A DNA stretch of 64,000 bases, taken from contig NZ_CAXBGN010000004.1 in NCBI RefSeq assembly GCF_963975415.1, positions 618,341 through 682,340 of the forward strand, given 5' to 3'. Of the stretch, positions 9,379 through 19,395 are shown piece by piece (the first letter of the stretch is position 1; every line of letters starts with the position of its first letter). This DNA comes from Kriegella sp963975415. GTDB lineage: Bacteria; Bacteroidota; Bacteroidia; Flavobacteriales; Flavobacteriaceae. The translations under genes were made by a program, and so were the position numbers. Below the pieces are notes generated by a model, which did no database searches, was not told where the DNA came from, and was given only the letters and a program-made list of their open reading frames with translations.

Positions 9379-10644
9379 CAAAATCGCTTTACAATTTATT
9401 TTTATCCTATAATACAAAATAAACTATCGTTATATGCGATGAAAATTCGTAGTCAACTTAAACACCTCAGGCACATCTATACCGAATAAAACATAAGCTA
9501 CCTCATGAGGTCTAGCGATTAAAAAGACCAATAAAAACACCTTGAACGATTATAATGTGTAAAGCATAGTGGTTGTCATCATCTTCGACCAAGTATCTCA
9601 AAAAAAATGGATAGCGTTCGTTTCTAAAATAGAATTAAAATTAGTTGCCCATACTTACACACTTTCAGATCAAACCTATGGCAGACAAGACAAAATAGTC
9701 CCTCATTCAAATGAGAAGGTTGTCTTAACCCACATTTCCGTCGCTTTTGTTAGGAACGGTTTTAGACGATTTAATTCGCATTGTTGTTTATTTGCATCGG
9801 AAATAATTATTTGAAGACATACTGGTTACCCAAGCCATATTCTGATTTACCCCTAGGTCTTTCTCCATTTAGTTTCAATTCATTTTAATCTCCTTTTAAA
9901 ACCTGCCCACTATCCGAGCACTTAACTTTAATGTTTGTTTTACTAGACGACGTCTCAAGTAAGAAATAATAATTAACAAATTACATTTACAAGTTTATTT
10001 CAAAAGATAATTTAATAAAACAAACTCTTTGATTTTAAACTTCGCCCTTCTATCAATACGACACCTTTAATTCAGTTAAGAGGCATGAAAAATAATTTAA
10101 ATCAAGAAGGCAAATAAAGACACCCCACTCCAAATATCCCGTTTTAATTATTTAATTTACAGGTATATAATATACTAATGAGGCCAATTACAAGTCCGAC
10201 CAATACAGACTATACCTATTCATGAAATAAACAGAAAAGTACTCATTTTCAAAACACATATTCATCCAACAAAAATCTTAGTAATAAAAAGTATAAAAGG
10301 AATATACGCAATTTAAACATTCTCAATTTACTCAAAATCAAATATATATAATATACTTCAACATATACGCCTTGACTCTCTTTTAAAAAATATCCATTAA
10401 AAATGGACCTTTATTGTATTTTTTAACTATTATCTTAAATTTTTCTTAAAAATTAAAATAAAAAACATATATTTACAACTTTATAATATCATTTTATTAT
10501 CTATTTCCGTTACGGATGTATGATGTGACAACAACCTATATGCTTGTTGCTTGTGCCACTTTTTCAATGAACTGACCGCAACCATGGTCTGCAACACCGT
10601 AAATAAGAAATTCGAATAAATGTATAACCAAACTCAAAACCCAT
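9379..10644. other. Long non-coding region upstream of second susC
   Basis: This 1266-base stretch is very AT-rich, especially 10000-10500. The short open frames inside it show no family features and I do not support any as genes. It should contain the susC promoter and a leader of 150 bases or more. A CAACAA / TTGTTG inverted repeat lies around 10530-10553. The length is unusual for a susC upstream region and could hold a small RNA or a remnant too decayed to recognise. Confidence 0.5.
10468..10478 (+). promoter_or_regulatory. Possible -7 promoter box of the second susC
   Basis: TATATTTACAA, identical to the candidate box upstream of the first susC, lies about 167 bases before the start codon. 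It approximates the Bacteroidota -7 consensus TAnnTTTG. No clear -33 element is visible, and the AT-rich background makes chance matches likely. Confidence 0.28.
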
Positions 10645-13600
10645 ATGAAAAAGACAAGAGCAGCAACCGACAAATTAAGGTTTCGATCGGCATTTGTACT
10701 GTTTCTTTTGACCACGGCATGGACCATGGCACAAACAGTTACAGGAACCGTAGGAAGTAGTGAAGGCCCCCTGGCTGGGGCCAGTATTGTGGAAAAAGGC
10801 ACAACCAATGGTACGCAAACCGACTTTGATGGTAATTTTGCCATCGAGGTAGCCAAAAGTGATGCCGTATTGATGATATCGTATATAGGCTACACCACTA
10901 AGGAAATTCCCCTTAACGGACAAAGTACGATTTCGATCAACTTAGAGGAAAGTGCCGAGGGCCTTGATGAAGTCGTGGTCGTAGGCTATGGAGCAAAGAA
11001 AAAAGTAAATCTAACAGGTGCCATTTCAGTTGTGGACAGCGAGACATTTGCCGATAGACCGGTAGCCAATGTTCAACAGGCTTTACAGGGCGCTTCCCCT
11101 GGCCTACAAATCACCACCTCAACGGCAACGGGAGAACCTGGAGCAGAAATGAACCTTAACATTAGGGGGCTGCAGAATTTCAGTGGAACAAATGGAAGTG
11201 GACCTTTGATTTTAATAGATAATATTCCCATGGGAATGAATGATATTGATCCTGAAGATATTGCTTCTGTTTCTGTATTAAAAGATGCGGCTTCATCTTC
11301 TATCTATGGTGCAAGAGCGGCGTATGGAGTCGTTTTAATCACCACGAAAAGTGGACAGAGGGACGAAGGCGTGAACATCTCCTATTCAACAAATTATGCC
11401 GTTACTACGCTATTGAATATGCCGGAAAATGCAGATGCACTGTCATTTGCGCATACCATGAACCATGCACGGGCAAATATGGGTGCAGGGCCCTATTTCG
11501 ATGAACAAGCCCTATCGTGGATTACGCAGAACATGGCCAACCCGGGGAGCGCTCCCGAAGTACTTGAAAATCCGAATGGTTTATCTTGGAATATTGGTAC
11601 CGATGGTCTCAACGCCCATGCGGCAACCGACTGGCGATCACACTTTTTTAAGAAAACCAGTGCCCGTAAAAAGCACAACCTCAATATTAGCGGGGGAACC
11701 AAGAACACGTCTTATTATATATCCGCCGGAGCTTATGATGAGGAAGGACAACTAAAACAGGCCGATGACTATTTTACCCGATACAATCTCAGTGGGCAAA
11801 TAAGCACCAAAGTAACGCCGTGGATGGATGTTTCGCTTTTGACCAAATATAGGTATCAAGAGCAAGAATATCCAGCGCATCCCACATTGGGCAGATCTTT
11901 CGTAATGTTGCTTATGACCCGGCTTAAACCGACCAAACCCGCGTTTTACCCAGGAACAGAGGTTTGGACAGGAAGAATTGGTGAACAAGAGTTACATAAA
12001 ACGATTACCAAACAGCGACAACTCATACTTTCCCCTAGAATAATCCTTGAACCGTTGAAAGACTGGGTTACAACACTGGAGCTGAATTATAGAACTAACG
12101 ACAATAGCTCACAATCCCGTTTTCCAACAGTACCCACCGCAGTACCCGATGGGTCTGGAGGTTCAATAGTACTCTCCTCCAATCAGGCAAATACGCGGTA
12201 CTGGTCTGAACTTTATACCAATACCTATATATCACCCAACCTGCGCACTGAATATTCAAAAAGTCTGGGTAAACATAATTTTCATGTTTTGGCCGGGTTT
12301 CAACAAGAAACTTACGATTATAATAACCTACAGGTACAGGCGAATTATCTGCTAACGGATGCAATTCCTTCGATCAGCACATCTGTTGGGGAAATCAATA
12401 ATGTTAATTTAAACAACGGAAATCCTTTTGAAAAAGGACATTGGTCCACCCAGGGATTTTTTGGACGTTTCGGTTATGATTTCGACGAAAAATACTTACT
12501 TGAATTTAACGTAAGGAGAGATGGTTCCTCAAGATTTGAAGATGGGGATAGGTGGGGAACTTTTCCATCATTTTCTGCAGGTTGGGTTCTTTCAAAAGAA
12601 AACTTTTATCCTTTAAAAAATCAAATAGGTTTCTTTAAATTGAGAGGGTCATATGGCTCTATTGGAAACCAAGATGTGGCCAATTACCTATACATACCCA
12701 ATTTACCAGTGAGCCAACCTGGCTTTTTATTTGGCGGAGAACAACTTTGGGGCGTTGGAACACCGAATCTTAGCAGTATTGATTTATCTTGGGAAACTGT
12801 AACTACGCTCGATTTTGGTGTAGATCTAAAAGCGTTTAACAATAGATTGGGCATTACGTTTGATTGGTACAAATCAATAACTTCAGATTTACAGACAGCA
12901 GGGTTGGCCATACCAGCGGTATTAGGTACCACTCCACCCTCTTTAAATGCAGGCGAAATCGAAACCAAAGGATGGGAAGTTGAACTTTCTTGGCAAAATT
13001 CAAACGCCGATAGTAGCTTCTCCTACGGCTTTACAGGCGTGTTATCCGATTATCAATCTACAATATCGAAGTTCCCCACCAACGCTACAAACCTTACAAC
13101 CCAAAATTATGTAGGAAGAACTATTGGTGAAATATGGGGGATGGAAACAGATGGTATTTTTCAATCTCCCGATGATGTGGATAGCTGGCCAAATGACCAA
13201 TCATTTATTTATAATGGTGATTGGTTTCCTGGCGACTTAAGATATGTAGATCAAAATGGGGATAATATAATCGATGTTGGGGATAATACGCTAGGAAATA
13301 CCGGGGACCGTAAAATACTTGGCAACAGTACACCACGATTTCAATATGGTTTTAGTGGTAATGTCGCTTTGAAAGGATTTGATGCATCATTTTTTATACA
13401 AGGAATAGGGAAAAGGGATTTAAGCCTCACAGGGCTTGGAACCTTTAGAGGACCTGCTAACGGTCCCCTTCATGCCAACGTATATGAGGAGCATCTCGAT
13501 TTTTGGCGGGATGATACCAGCCCATTGGGAGCCAATCCAGATGGCTATTTCCCAAATTCTTATTCCCAATTTACTGGGCAAAACAATAAAAACTATCGTT

Positions 13601-13857
13601 TTCCAACGACTAGGTTTATTCAAAATGGCGCCTATCTAAGACTAAAAAATGTGCAATTGGGGTACACTCTTCCTGCTAGTGCAATCGAAAAATCAAAAAT
13701 TTCCAAAGCTAGGATCTATATTTCAGGAGAAAACCTTTTAACATTTACAGATTTAATGATCTATGACCCCGAAGCATTTAACGGGGCACAGGCCCGAATA
13801 GGTGATCAATACCCGTTAAGCCAAGTATTTTCATTGGGTCTAAACATTAATTTCTAA
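10645..13857 (+). CDS. SusC/RagA-family TonB-dependent outer-membrane transporter
   Basis: A 1070-residue TonB-dependent oligosaccharide importer, first gene of a rightward operon with susD, sulfatase and oxidoreductase. It has a signal peptide (about residues 1-30, ending TAWTMAQ), a carboxypeptidase-regulatory-like domain (GPLAGASIVEKGTTNG, DFDGNFAI), the DEVVVVGYGAKKKVNLTGA segment, a plug (LQGASPGLQI, SVLKDAASSSIYGARAAYGV) and a long barrel ending in FSLGLNINF. There is no STN domain, so regulation is more likely by the upstream HTCS than by a sigma/anti-sigma pair. It differs clearly from the first SusC in plug and barrel, suggesting a different ligand or a different fragment of the same glycan. 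Confidence 0.96.
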   Translation: MKKTRAATDKLRFRSAFVLFLLTTAWTMAQTVTGTVGSSEGPLAGASIVEKGTTNGTQTDFDGNFAIEVAKSDAVLMISYIGYTTKEIPLNGQSTISINLEESAEGLDEVVVVGYGAKKKVNLTGAISVVDSETFADRPVANVQQALQGASPGLQITTSTATGEPGAEMNLNIRGLQNFSGTNGSGPLILIDNIPMGMNDIDPEDIASVSVLKDAASSSIYGARAAYGVVLITTKSGQRDEGVNISYSTNYAVTTLLNMPENADALSFAHTMNHARANMGAGPYFDEQALSWITQNMANPGSAPEVLENPNGLSWNIGTDGLNAHAATDWRSHFFKKTSARKKHNLNISGGTKNTSYYISAGAYDEEGQLKQADDYFTRYNLSGQISTKVTPWMDVSLLTKYRYQEQEYPAHPTLGRSFVMLLMTRLKPTKPAFYPGTEVWTGRIGEQELHKTITKQRQLILSPRIILEPLKDWVTTLELNYRTNDNSSQSRFPTVPTAVPDGSGGSIVLSSNQANTRYWSELYTNTYISPNLRTEYSKSLGKHNFHVLAGFQQETYDYNNLQVQANYLLTDAIPSISTSVGEINNVNLNNGNPFEKGHWSTQGFFGRFGYDFDEKYLLEFNVRRDGSSRFEDGDRWGTFPSFSAGWVLSKENFYPLKNQIGFFKLRGSYGSIGNQDVANYLYIPNLPVSQPGFLFGGEQLWGVGTPNLSSIDLSWETVTTLDFGVDLKAFNNRLGITFDWYKSITSDLQTAGLAIPAVLGTTPPSLNAGEIETKGWEVELSWQNSNADSSFSYGFTGVLSDYQSTISKFPTNATNLTTQNYVGRTIGEIWGMETDGIFQSPDDVDSWPNDQSFIYNGDWFPGDLRYVDQNGDNIIDVGDNTLGNTGDRKILGNSTPRFQYGFSGNVALKGFDASFFIQGIGKRDLSLTGLGTFRGPANGPLHANVYEEHLDFWRDDTSPLGANPDGYFPNSYSQFTGQNNKNYRFPTTRFIQNGAYLRLKNVQLGYTLPASAIEKSKISKARIYISGENLLTFTDLMIYDPEAFNGAQARIGDQYPLSQVFSLGLNINF

Positions 13858-13867
13858 AAACAATAAA

Positions 13868-15589
13868 ATGAAAAGGATATATTTTATAATCTTAACAATT
13901 ACCATAGGAATTATGTTTAATTCCTGTGAAAAAGAAGTATTGGACAGAACACCTCTCGATACAATTTCAAATACTGAATTTTGGACATCCGAGGGAGATT
14001 TACAACTCTATTTAAATACCCTATATGATAATTTTCCCGGTTGGGCGGCTTCAGGTGCGGCACCCTCTCCTGATATAGGAACGGATATAGTTCTTGAGTC
14101 GAGTGAGTGGTTCGGCGGCTCATTCACGCAACGTTTAGATGGAACACTTAACGTTCCGGCTGCCTCTGGAGGGGCGTCATGGAATTGGGGAAATGTACGT
14201 AGCATAAACTTTTTCCTTGAAAATGCAAGTGGTGTGGAGTCTGCTGGTTTGGTAGACCACTATATTGGTGAAGGCCATTTTTTCAGAGCTTATTTTTACT
14301 ATAGTTTATTCAAGAATTATGGTGATTTGCCAATAATTACCGACGTGTTGACTATCGACGATGAAGAAGTATTGTATGGTGCCCGCAGTTCAAGAACCGA
14401 GGTGGCCAATTTTATTCTCGCCGAACTCGATCTGGCCATTGCCATGATGAGAGAAGGCAGTGAAGTTGGGCCTTCGCGATTAAATAAAGACATTGCCGCT
14501 TTGTTTAAAGCCAGAGTGGCTTTATACGCAGGGACTTGGGAGAAATACCACCAGGGAACGGATTTTGCCGGCGAAACAAATGGTGCAGCGTTTTTACAAC
14601 AAGCTGCAAATGCTGCAAAAAGTGTCATGGATGCAGGAAACTATTCCCTTGCTACAGGGGATCCCGATGAAGCCTATTATAATCTCTTTGTGCAGACAGA
14701 TTATAGCAGCAATCCAGAAGTGTTGTTATATAGGCATTATGATTTTAATGGGCTTAATATTCAAAATTCATTGTGGAACCAACCAAATGCACATGGCATG
14801 TCGCGAGAGATGACCAAATATTACCTAGCTTCAGATGGCGATCCGATATCTGTGAGTTCTGAATTTATGGGAGATGAAACCCTGGAAGAATTAGAGATAA
14901 ATCGAGATCCACGATTGGCACAATCGGTAATGGTACCGGGAGATTTGGATTTTGTCTCGGAAGATGGTACCGTAACGCTCTTTTCCGTACCATTTATGAC
15001 GCGTTGCCCTACCGCTTTGGCCATAGAAAAATGGCGCACTAAAGAAGTATTTGCTGCCGATGGCAATAGAAGAACTCGAGATGTTGGCTACATTATTTTT
15101 AGATACGCCGAAGCACTTTTAGTCTATGCTGAGGCCAAAGCAGAATTAGGTACTTTAACCCAGACAGACGTTGATATCAGCATTAATCAATTAAGGGATA
15201 GAGTGGGTATGCCTCACTTGAATATAGGTGCTATTACAGCAGATCCCGATTGGCCAAATTATGGCTACACCTTGACTGACGCACTATACGAAATAAGAAG
15301 GGAGCGTGTGGTCGAATTGTTTGGAGAAGGGAATCGCTTGGACGACCTGATGCGTTGGAGGGCACATGATATATTCGTCGGCACAAGACCAAAAGGTACC
15401 ACCTATACTGCAGAGATTGAAGCAGAATTTCCCAATTTAGCAGTTGATGAAAATGGATTTCTAGATCCTTATCTCGGTTTTTTAAGTGGAGATGGTTTTG
15501 GATTTGACCCAAATAGGGATTATTTGTTGGCATTACCTATTAATGAACTAACCTTAAATCCTAATCTGACGCAGAACCCTGGTTGGTAA
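13868..15589 (+). CDS. SusD/RagB-family glycan-binding lipoprotein
   Basis: A 573-residue lipoprotein partner of the SusC gene ending 10 bases upstream. The signal peptide ends at FNSC with the lipidated Cys at residue 20. Family features are the early DRTPLDTISNTEFW segment, YIGEGHFFRAYFYYSLFKNY with the following GDLPIITDVL, FRYAEALLVYAEAKAEL, the REIRRERVVELFGEGNRLDDLMRW-type segment and the LALPINELTLNPNL terminus. It should sit on the cell surface and capture oligosaccharide for SusC. Length is slightly above the family average. Ligand unknown. Confidence 0.95.
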   Translation: MKRIYFIILTITIGIMFNSCEKEVLDRTPLDTISNTEFWTSEGDLQLYLNTLYDNFPGWAASGAAPSPDIGTDIVLESSEWFGGSFTQRLDGTLNVPAASGGASWNWGNVRSINFFLENASGVESAGLVDHYIGEGHFFRAYFYYSLFKNYGDLPIITDVLTIDDEEVLYGARSSRTEVANFILAELDLAIAMMREGSEVGPSRLNKDIAALFKARVALYAGTWEKYHQGTDFAGETNGAAFLQQAANAAKSVMDAGNYSLATGDPDEAYYNLFVQTDYSSNPEVLLYRHYDFNGLNIQNSLWNQPNAHGMSREMTKYYLASDGDPISVSSEFMGDETLEELEINRDPRLAQSVMVPGDLDFVSEDGTVTLFSVPFMTRCPTALAIEKWRTKEVFAADGNRRTRDVGYIIFRYAEALLVYAEAKAELGTLTQTDVDISINQLRDRVGMPHLNIGAITADPDWPNYGYTLTDALYEIRRERVVELFGEGNRLDDLMRWRAHDIFVGTRPKGTTYTAEIEAEFPNLAVDENGFLDPYLGFLSGDGFGFDPNRDYLLALPINELTLNPNLTQNPGW

Positions 15590-15605
15590 TCATTTAACAC
15601 AAAAT

Positions 15606-15650
15606 CTACAAAAAGGGCTGGCCGAAATACTAGGATAGCTCTTTTTGTAG
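15606..15650. other. Strong intergenic hairpin between susD and sulfatase
   Basis: Left arm 15606-15619 and right arm 15637-15650 pair over 14 positions with a single G-T wobble, around a 17-base loop. The right arm ends in CTTTTTGTAG, so the T-run is inside the stem rather than after it. It lies between the susD stop (15589) and the sulfatase start (about 15709). It could be a partial terminator or an mRNA-protecting stem that keeps susCD transcripts more abundant than the downstream enzyme genes. Confidence 0.65.
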
Positions 15651-15708
15651 TATATTATTTCGATGAAAATACAAAGTGATATATAAAACAGCTCTCAAAC
15701 AAAGGTTT

Positions 15709-17211
15709 ATGTTTAAAAAAATCATGGCTATGAAAATTAATTGCAGCATGCTCATAGGTTTACCACTTATTATTGGCTCCCTATCATCTTGCAAAAACAT
15801 AGGTTCTAAAGAAGCGGAACAAAGCGAGCTGAAGAAACCAAACATCATTTATGTACTTGCCGATCAATGGCGAGCGCAAGCCACAGGCTATAATGGCGAT
15901 CCGAACCTCATAGACAAAACACCAAACTTTGACCGGATGGCGGAGCAGGGTGTAAATTTCAAAAATGCCATTTCCGTCACCCCTGTATGTACCCCATATA
16001 GGGCCGCACTTTTAACAGGACAGTACCCTACAACCACCGGAATGATCTTCAACGACCTTCATTTGCCAGAAGAGTCCGTGACCATGGCAGAAATCTTTAA
16101 AAAATCAGGGTACAAGACAGGCTATATCGGCAAATGGCATCTTGATGGTATGGGGCGTCACGACTATACCCCCCCGGAACGGAGACAAGGATTTGATTAC
16201 TGGAAAGCGCTCGAATGCTCCCATGATTACAACAGTTTAATTTATTACGAAGGAGAAGATAGTACAAAAAAGCAATGGGACCGGTATGGCCCCTACGCAG
16301 AAACCCATGACGCCATCACCTATATTCAACAAAATGCAGGGAGCGACCAGCCCTTTCTTATGGTACTTGCCTGGGGAGCTCCACACTTTCCCCATGCCAC
16401 TGCTCCCAAAGAATTTCAAGAGCAGTTTGTTGAAGAAGATATCATACTTCGTGAGAACGTTAGCGATGACATGAAAGAAAAGGCAAAAAAAGAAGCTTTA
16501 GGGTATTATGCCCATATTATGGCCCTTGACAAGTGCATGGGAGAACTGCAAAAAGCGATGGATGAAGCGGGAATATCTGAAAACACGATTTTAGTCTTCA
16601 CCTCCGACCATGGTGAAATGATGGGTTCACAAGGTGTTCGCCCCAGGCAGAAACAAGTGCCTTGGGTAGAATCGGTGAATGTCCCCTTTTTGCTTCAGTA
16701 TCCTGCCCGGTTTAAAAACAATAAGATAGAAGTGGAAGCCCCCATTAACGCTCCTGATATTTTACCGACGCTGTTGGCACTGGCCGATATACCGGTGCCG
16801 GAATTCATCGAGGGAGAGAATATGTCTGAAGCAATTGGTAATCCGGAGGTAAAAAAAGATAAAGCGGCACTCGTTATGAATGTCTCTCCCTTCGCCGGAA
16901 AAGCAGATGAATACCGTGGCGTATACACTAGCCGATATTCGTACGCAAAGACCCTAGATGGTCCTTGGTTTATGTTCGATCAAAAAGCGGACCCGCTGCA
17001 GATGAATAATTTGATCGGTAAACCGGAATACGAAGACATACAGAAAGAAATGGAAATTGTACTTCAACAGGAATTGAAAAAAATCGGTGACGATTTCCAT
17101 GCAAGACAATACTACATTGACAAATGGGGCTATCAACTGACAAAATCGGGACATATAGATTATTCGGAAGATGCCAAACCTCAGGGACCTAAATTAAACT
17201 CGAAAATATGA
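15709..17211 (+). CDS. Sulfatase (S1 family), CTPYR active-site motif
   Basis: A formylglycine-dependent sulfatase lipoprotein removing sulfate esters from a glycan. The frame is open from a GTG at 15676. I prefer the ATG at 15709 (MFKKIMAMKINCSM, preceded by AAAGG), giving 500 residues; ATGs at 15724 and 15730 are also possible. The signal peptide ends in LSSC. The core has PNIIYVLADQWR and the active-site CTPYRAALLTG, whose Cys (about residue 94 from the chosen start) is converted to formylglycine, and then VFTSDHGEMMGSQG with the metal-binding Asp-His. Tyr in the fourth motif position instead of Ser is tolerated in this family. It overlaps the following oxidoreductase by four bases (ATGA), so they are translationally coupled. 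Confidence 0.93.
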   Translation: MFKKIMAMKINCSMLIGLPLIIGSLSSCKNIGSKEAEQSELKKPNIIYVLADQWRAQATGYNGDPNLIDKTPNFDRMAEQGVNFKNAISVTPVCTPYRAALLTGQYPTTTGMIFNDLHLPEESVTMAEIFKKSGYKTGYIGKWHLDGMGRHDYTPPERRQGFDYWKALECSHDYNSLIYYEGEDSTKKQWDRYGPYAETHDAITYIQQNAGSDQPFLMVLAWGAPHFPHATAPKEFQEQFVEEDIILRENVSDDMKEKAKKEALGYYAHIMALDKCMGELQKAMDEAGISENTILVFTSDHGEMMGSQGVRPRQKQVPWVESVNVPFLLQYPARFKNNKIEVEAPINAPDILPTLLALADIPVPEFIEGENMSEAIGNPEVKKDKAALVMNVSPFAGKADEYRGVYTSRYSYAKTLDGPWFMFDQKADPLQMNNLIGKPEYEDIQKEMEIVLQQELKKIGDDFHARQYYIDKWGYQLTKSGHIDYSEDAKPQGPKLNSKI

Positions 17212-18500
17212 AAGATAGCAAAGGTTTATCACGAAGAAAATTCGTTAAAAGAATAGCACTAACAACCGGCGGTATAAGCATAGTACCCCGTTTTGTTTTG
17301 GGTAAAGGTTTTGTTGCGCCCAGTGATAAAATTAATCTAGGGTTTATAGGGTTAGGCATAAAGGGTGTTCGGCTTTCACGTGATTTTATCCGCAATACCA
17401 ATGCGCAGATAGTGGCTGGTTGTGATGTGTGGACCACCAAAAACGCCGGATTCAAAAAAGAAATCGAAAAAGTATATGCCGATATCAGAAAACAGTCCGG
17501 TTACAAAGGTGTATCAATAACTAGGGATTATCAAGCCCTTTTGGCCAGACCCGATATAGACGCGGTAGTTGTTGCCACCCCCGATCATTGGCACGCTATT
17601 CAGTCGATAGATGCCATGAACGCTGGTAAAGATGTATATTGTGAAAAGCCAATGACCTTGACCATTATGGAAGGGATGGATATGGTGAAGACCACCAAAA
17701 ATACGGGAGCAGTGCTTCAAGTAGGGAGTATGCAACGTTCTTGGCAAAAATTTCAAGTGGCGGTAGCACTTGTTCAAGAGGGGTACCTTGGAGACATAAG
17801 CAAAGTATTGGTCAATGTGGGTGACCCTGCCATTCCTTTTAATCTTGATGCCGAAGAGACCCCAAAAGAGGTGGACTGGAATCGCTGGTGCGGGCCTGCA
17901 CCACTACTCCCCTATAATAATCGACTATCACCACCCGAATCTGAGGCATTTTTTCCCGATTGGAGAAAATTCAAGGAAACAGGAGGCGGAATTTTAACGG
18001 ATTGGGGCGCACATATGTTTGATATCGCCCAATGGGGCTTAGGTATGGATCGATCAGGCCCCGTACGTTTTGAACCCCCAAAAAACAGAAATGCCGTTAG
18101 GGGAATGCGTATGATTTATGAGAATGGGATTGAAATGGTACATGAAGATTTCGGTAGAGATTTTGGGGTTCGTTTTATAGGAACCAAAGGAAGTTTAGAT
18201 GTGGCACGGGGTTATTTGGACACTAACCCTAAAAGTATTTTGACCGCCAAGCTAAAAGACAGTAATACCGTGCTAAATGATTCTATAGGAAATCATCAGC
18301 AAAACTGGCTCGATGCCATAAAAGGGAAAGCCGAGCTTATATGTGATGTTGAAATCGGGCATCGCTCAGCATCCATAGGCAACATCTGCAACATCGCCTA
18401 TGAATTGGGCAGGCCCCTGGATTGGAATCCCGAAAAGGAAAAATTCATCGGAGACAAGGAAGCCAATAAAATGAGGAAAAGAAAACGCAGAAAGTACTAG
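17208..18500 (+). CDS. Gfo/Idh/MocA-family oxidoreductase, Tat-type signal
   Basis: A 430-residue NAD(P)-dependent sugar oxidoreductase homologue. The N-terminus has a twin-arginine motif (SRRKFVKR) and hydrophobic stretch, predicting folded export with its cofactor. It then has the Rossmann start INLGFIGLGIKGVRLS, the VVVATPDHWHA strand and the CEKPMTL motif with the Lys expected at the active site. The C-terminal half has GGGILTDWGAHMFDIAQWGL. It overlaps the sulfatase stop by four bases and ends the operon. Families of this fold include dehydrogenases and the unusual NAD-dependent glycosidases (GH109 type); the sequence does not tell me which. A sugar-modifying role on desulfated fragments is inferred from context. 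Confidence 0.88.
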   Translation: MKDSKGLSRRKFVKRIALTTGGISIVPRFVLGKGFVAPSDKINLGFIGLGIKGVRLSRDFIRNTNAQIVAGCDVWTTKNAGFKKEIEKVYADIRKQSGYKGVSITRDYQALLARPDIDAVVVATPDHWHAIQSIDAMNAGKDVYCEKPMTLTIMEGMDMVKTTKNTGAVLQVGSMQRSWQKFQVAVALVQEGYLGDISKVLVNVGDPAIPFNLDAEETPKEVDWNRWCGPAPLLPYNNRLSPPESEAFFPDWRKFKETGGGILTDWGAHMFDIAQWGLGMDRSGPVRFEPPKNRNAVRGMRMIYENGIEMVHEDFGRDFGVRFIGTKGSLDVARGYLDTNPKSILTAKLKDSNTVLNDSIGNHQQNWLDAIKGKAELICDVEIGHRSASIGNICNIAYELGRPLDWNPEKEKFIGDKEANKMRKRKRRKY

Positions 18501-18502
18501 TT

Positions 18503-18518
18503 CTGTCGTATTCGACAG
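18503..18518. terminator. Short hairpin between convergent operons
   Basis: CTGTCG and CGACAG form a perfect 6-base stem around TATT directly after the oxidoreductase stop codon at 18500. The opposing esterase gene ends at 18571. There is no T-run, so it may be a weak or factor-assisted terminator for the rightward operon. The rest of 18501-18570 shows nothing else. Confidence 0.4.
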
Positions 18519-18570
18519 CGAGAGAACTTTATAGAATGGTGCTCAGTTAAACCGTACATTTCGATATAAA

Positions 18571-19380
18571 TTATTCAATTGCCCCAAGCATACGTTTTCC
18601 CATTTCATTTCCCAACCAAATATTGGCCTCCGAATTAAAATGGGTATTATCTTTTCGTGTCGGTAACTTATCGGTATCGATAATGTAAACATTACCATCT
18701 TCGGAAGCCACCTTCTCTTGTGCATTCTGTACCACTTTGGTAAAGTCGAAATTCCATGGGGTCTTTCGTAAAAGTCCGATGGAAATACGGCCCATCACAA
18801 TGGGTAGTTCGCTCTTTCCGGTTTGCACCCTGACATCTTTAAAAAGCATCTTTAAGTTATCTTCATAGGCATTGGCCCATGCTAAGGTTTCGGCATCCGA
18901 TTCGCCCTGCATCCAAAGCATACCGCATATTTCATGCTTCGTGCCGTTATTTTTTAAGTCTTGTAGCGCGCGCTCCATATTTTTAAGGAATCTAACGTAC
19001 ATAGGCTGTCCGGGAAGCCAATGCTTCCATAGTTTGGTGCCTCCGGCTGAAGTTTTAACGATGGCGATGCGGTGCTTTGGGAACTTCTCGGCCATAAGAT
19101 GTGAAAAAGCAACCTCAGGTCCGAATTTGAATTTTCGGCGTTCCGCAAAGGAATCCGTTCCCAAGGGTACCCATTTTTCCTTTTTATTGTCCCAGGTCAT
19201 TATACGATCCGGGTGGGTCTGGTATCCTATGGGCAAATCTTCCGAACGGCCGGTCCCATCCATATTGGACTGCCCACCTAGTATAAAAACCTTCACCGAT
19301 AGCGATCGGCTCTCTTGGCATAGCCCGTTAAAACCAACAAGAGACAAAACAAATACGAGTAAGTATTTTTTGATTTCCAT
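18571..19380 (-). CDS. SASA/CE6-type carbohydrate acetylesterase
   Basis: A 269-residue secreted esterase of the sialate O-acetylesterase / acetyl-xylan esterase (CE6-like, SGNH fold) family. It likely removes acetyl groups from a polysaccharide. Signal peptide residues 1-20. The nucleophile motif is VFILGGQSNMDGTG with Ser38, the oxyanion-type segment GMLWMQGESDA follows near 153-163, and the C-terminal catalytic pair is in DNTHF (Asp244, His247). All catalytic positions are intact and length fits a single-domain enzyme. It is the last gene of the leftward sulfatase/peptidase run, 15 bases after the preceding sulfatase. The exact ester substrate is inferred only from the family. Confidence 0.9.
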   Translation of the reverse strand: MEIKKYLLVFVLSLVGFNGLCQESRSLSVKVFILGGQSNMDGTGRSEDLPIGYQTHPDRIMTWDNKKEKWVPLGTDSFAERRKFKFGPEVAFSHLMAEKFPKHRIAIVKTSAGGTKLWKHWLPGQPMYVRFLKNMERALQDLKNNGTKHEICGMLWMQGESDAETLAWANAYEDNLKMLFKDVRVQTGKSELPIVMGRISIGLLRKTPWNFDFTKVVQNAQEKVASEDGNVYIIDTDKLPTRKDNTHFNSEANIWLGNEMGKRMLGAIE

Positions 19381-19395
19381 TTAGTTTAGTACCAT

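Noticed and set aside
9569..9814. 81-codon open frame in the gap upstream of the second susC
   Set aside because: It has no signal, domain or composition typical of the neighbours. An open frame this length arises easily by chance in the gap.
10527..10640. Possible riboswitch or leader structure upstream of the second susC
   Set aside because: Only short CAACAA/TTGTTG and GACC/GGTC pairings are visible and no known riboswitch core could be recognised.
17208..18500. Calling the Gfo/Idh/MocA protein a GH109 glycosidase
   Set aside because: The fold family fits, but I could not identify the motifs that separate glycosidases from ordinary dehydrogenases.
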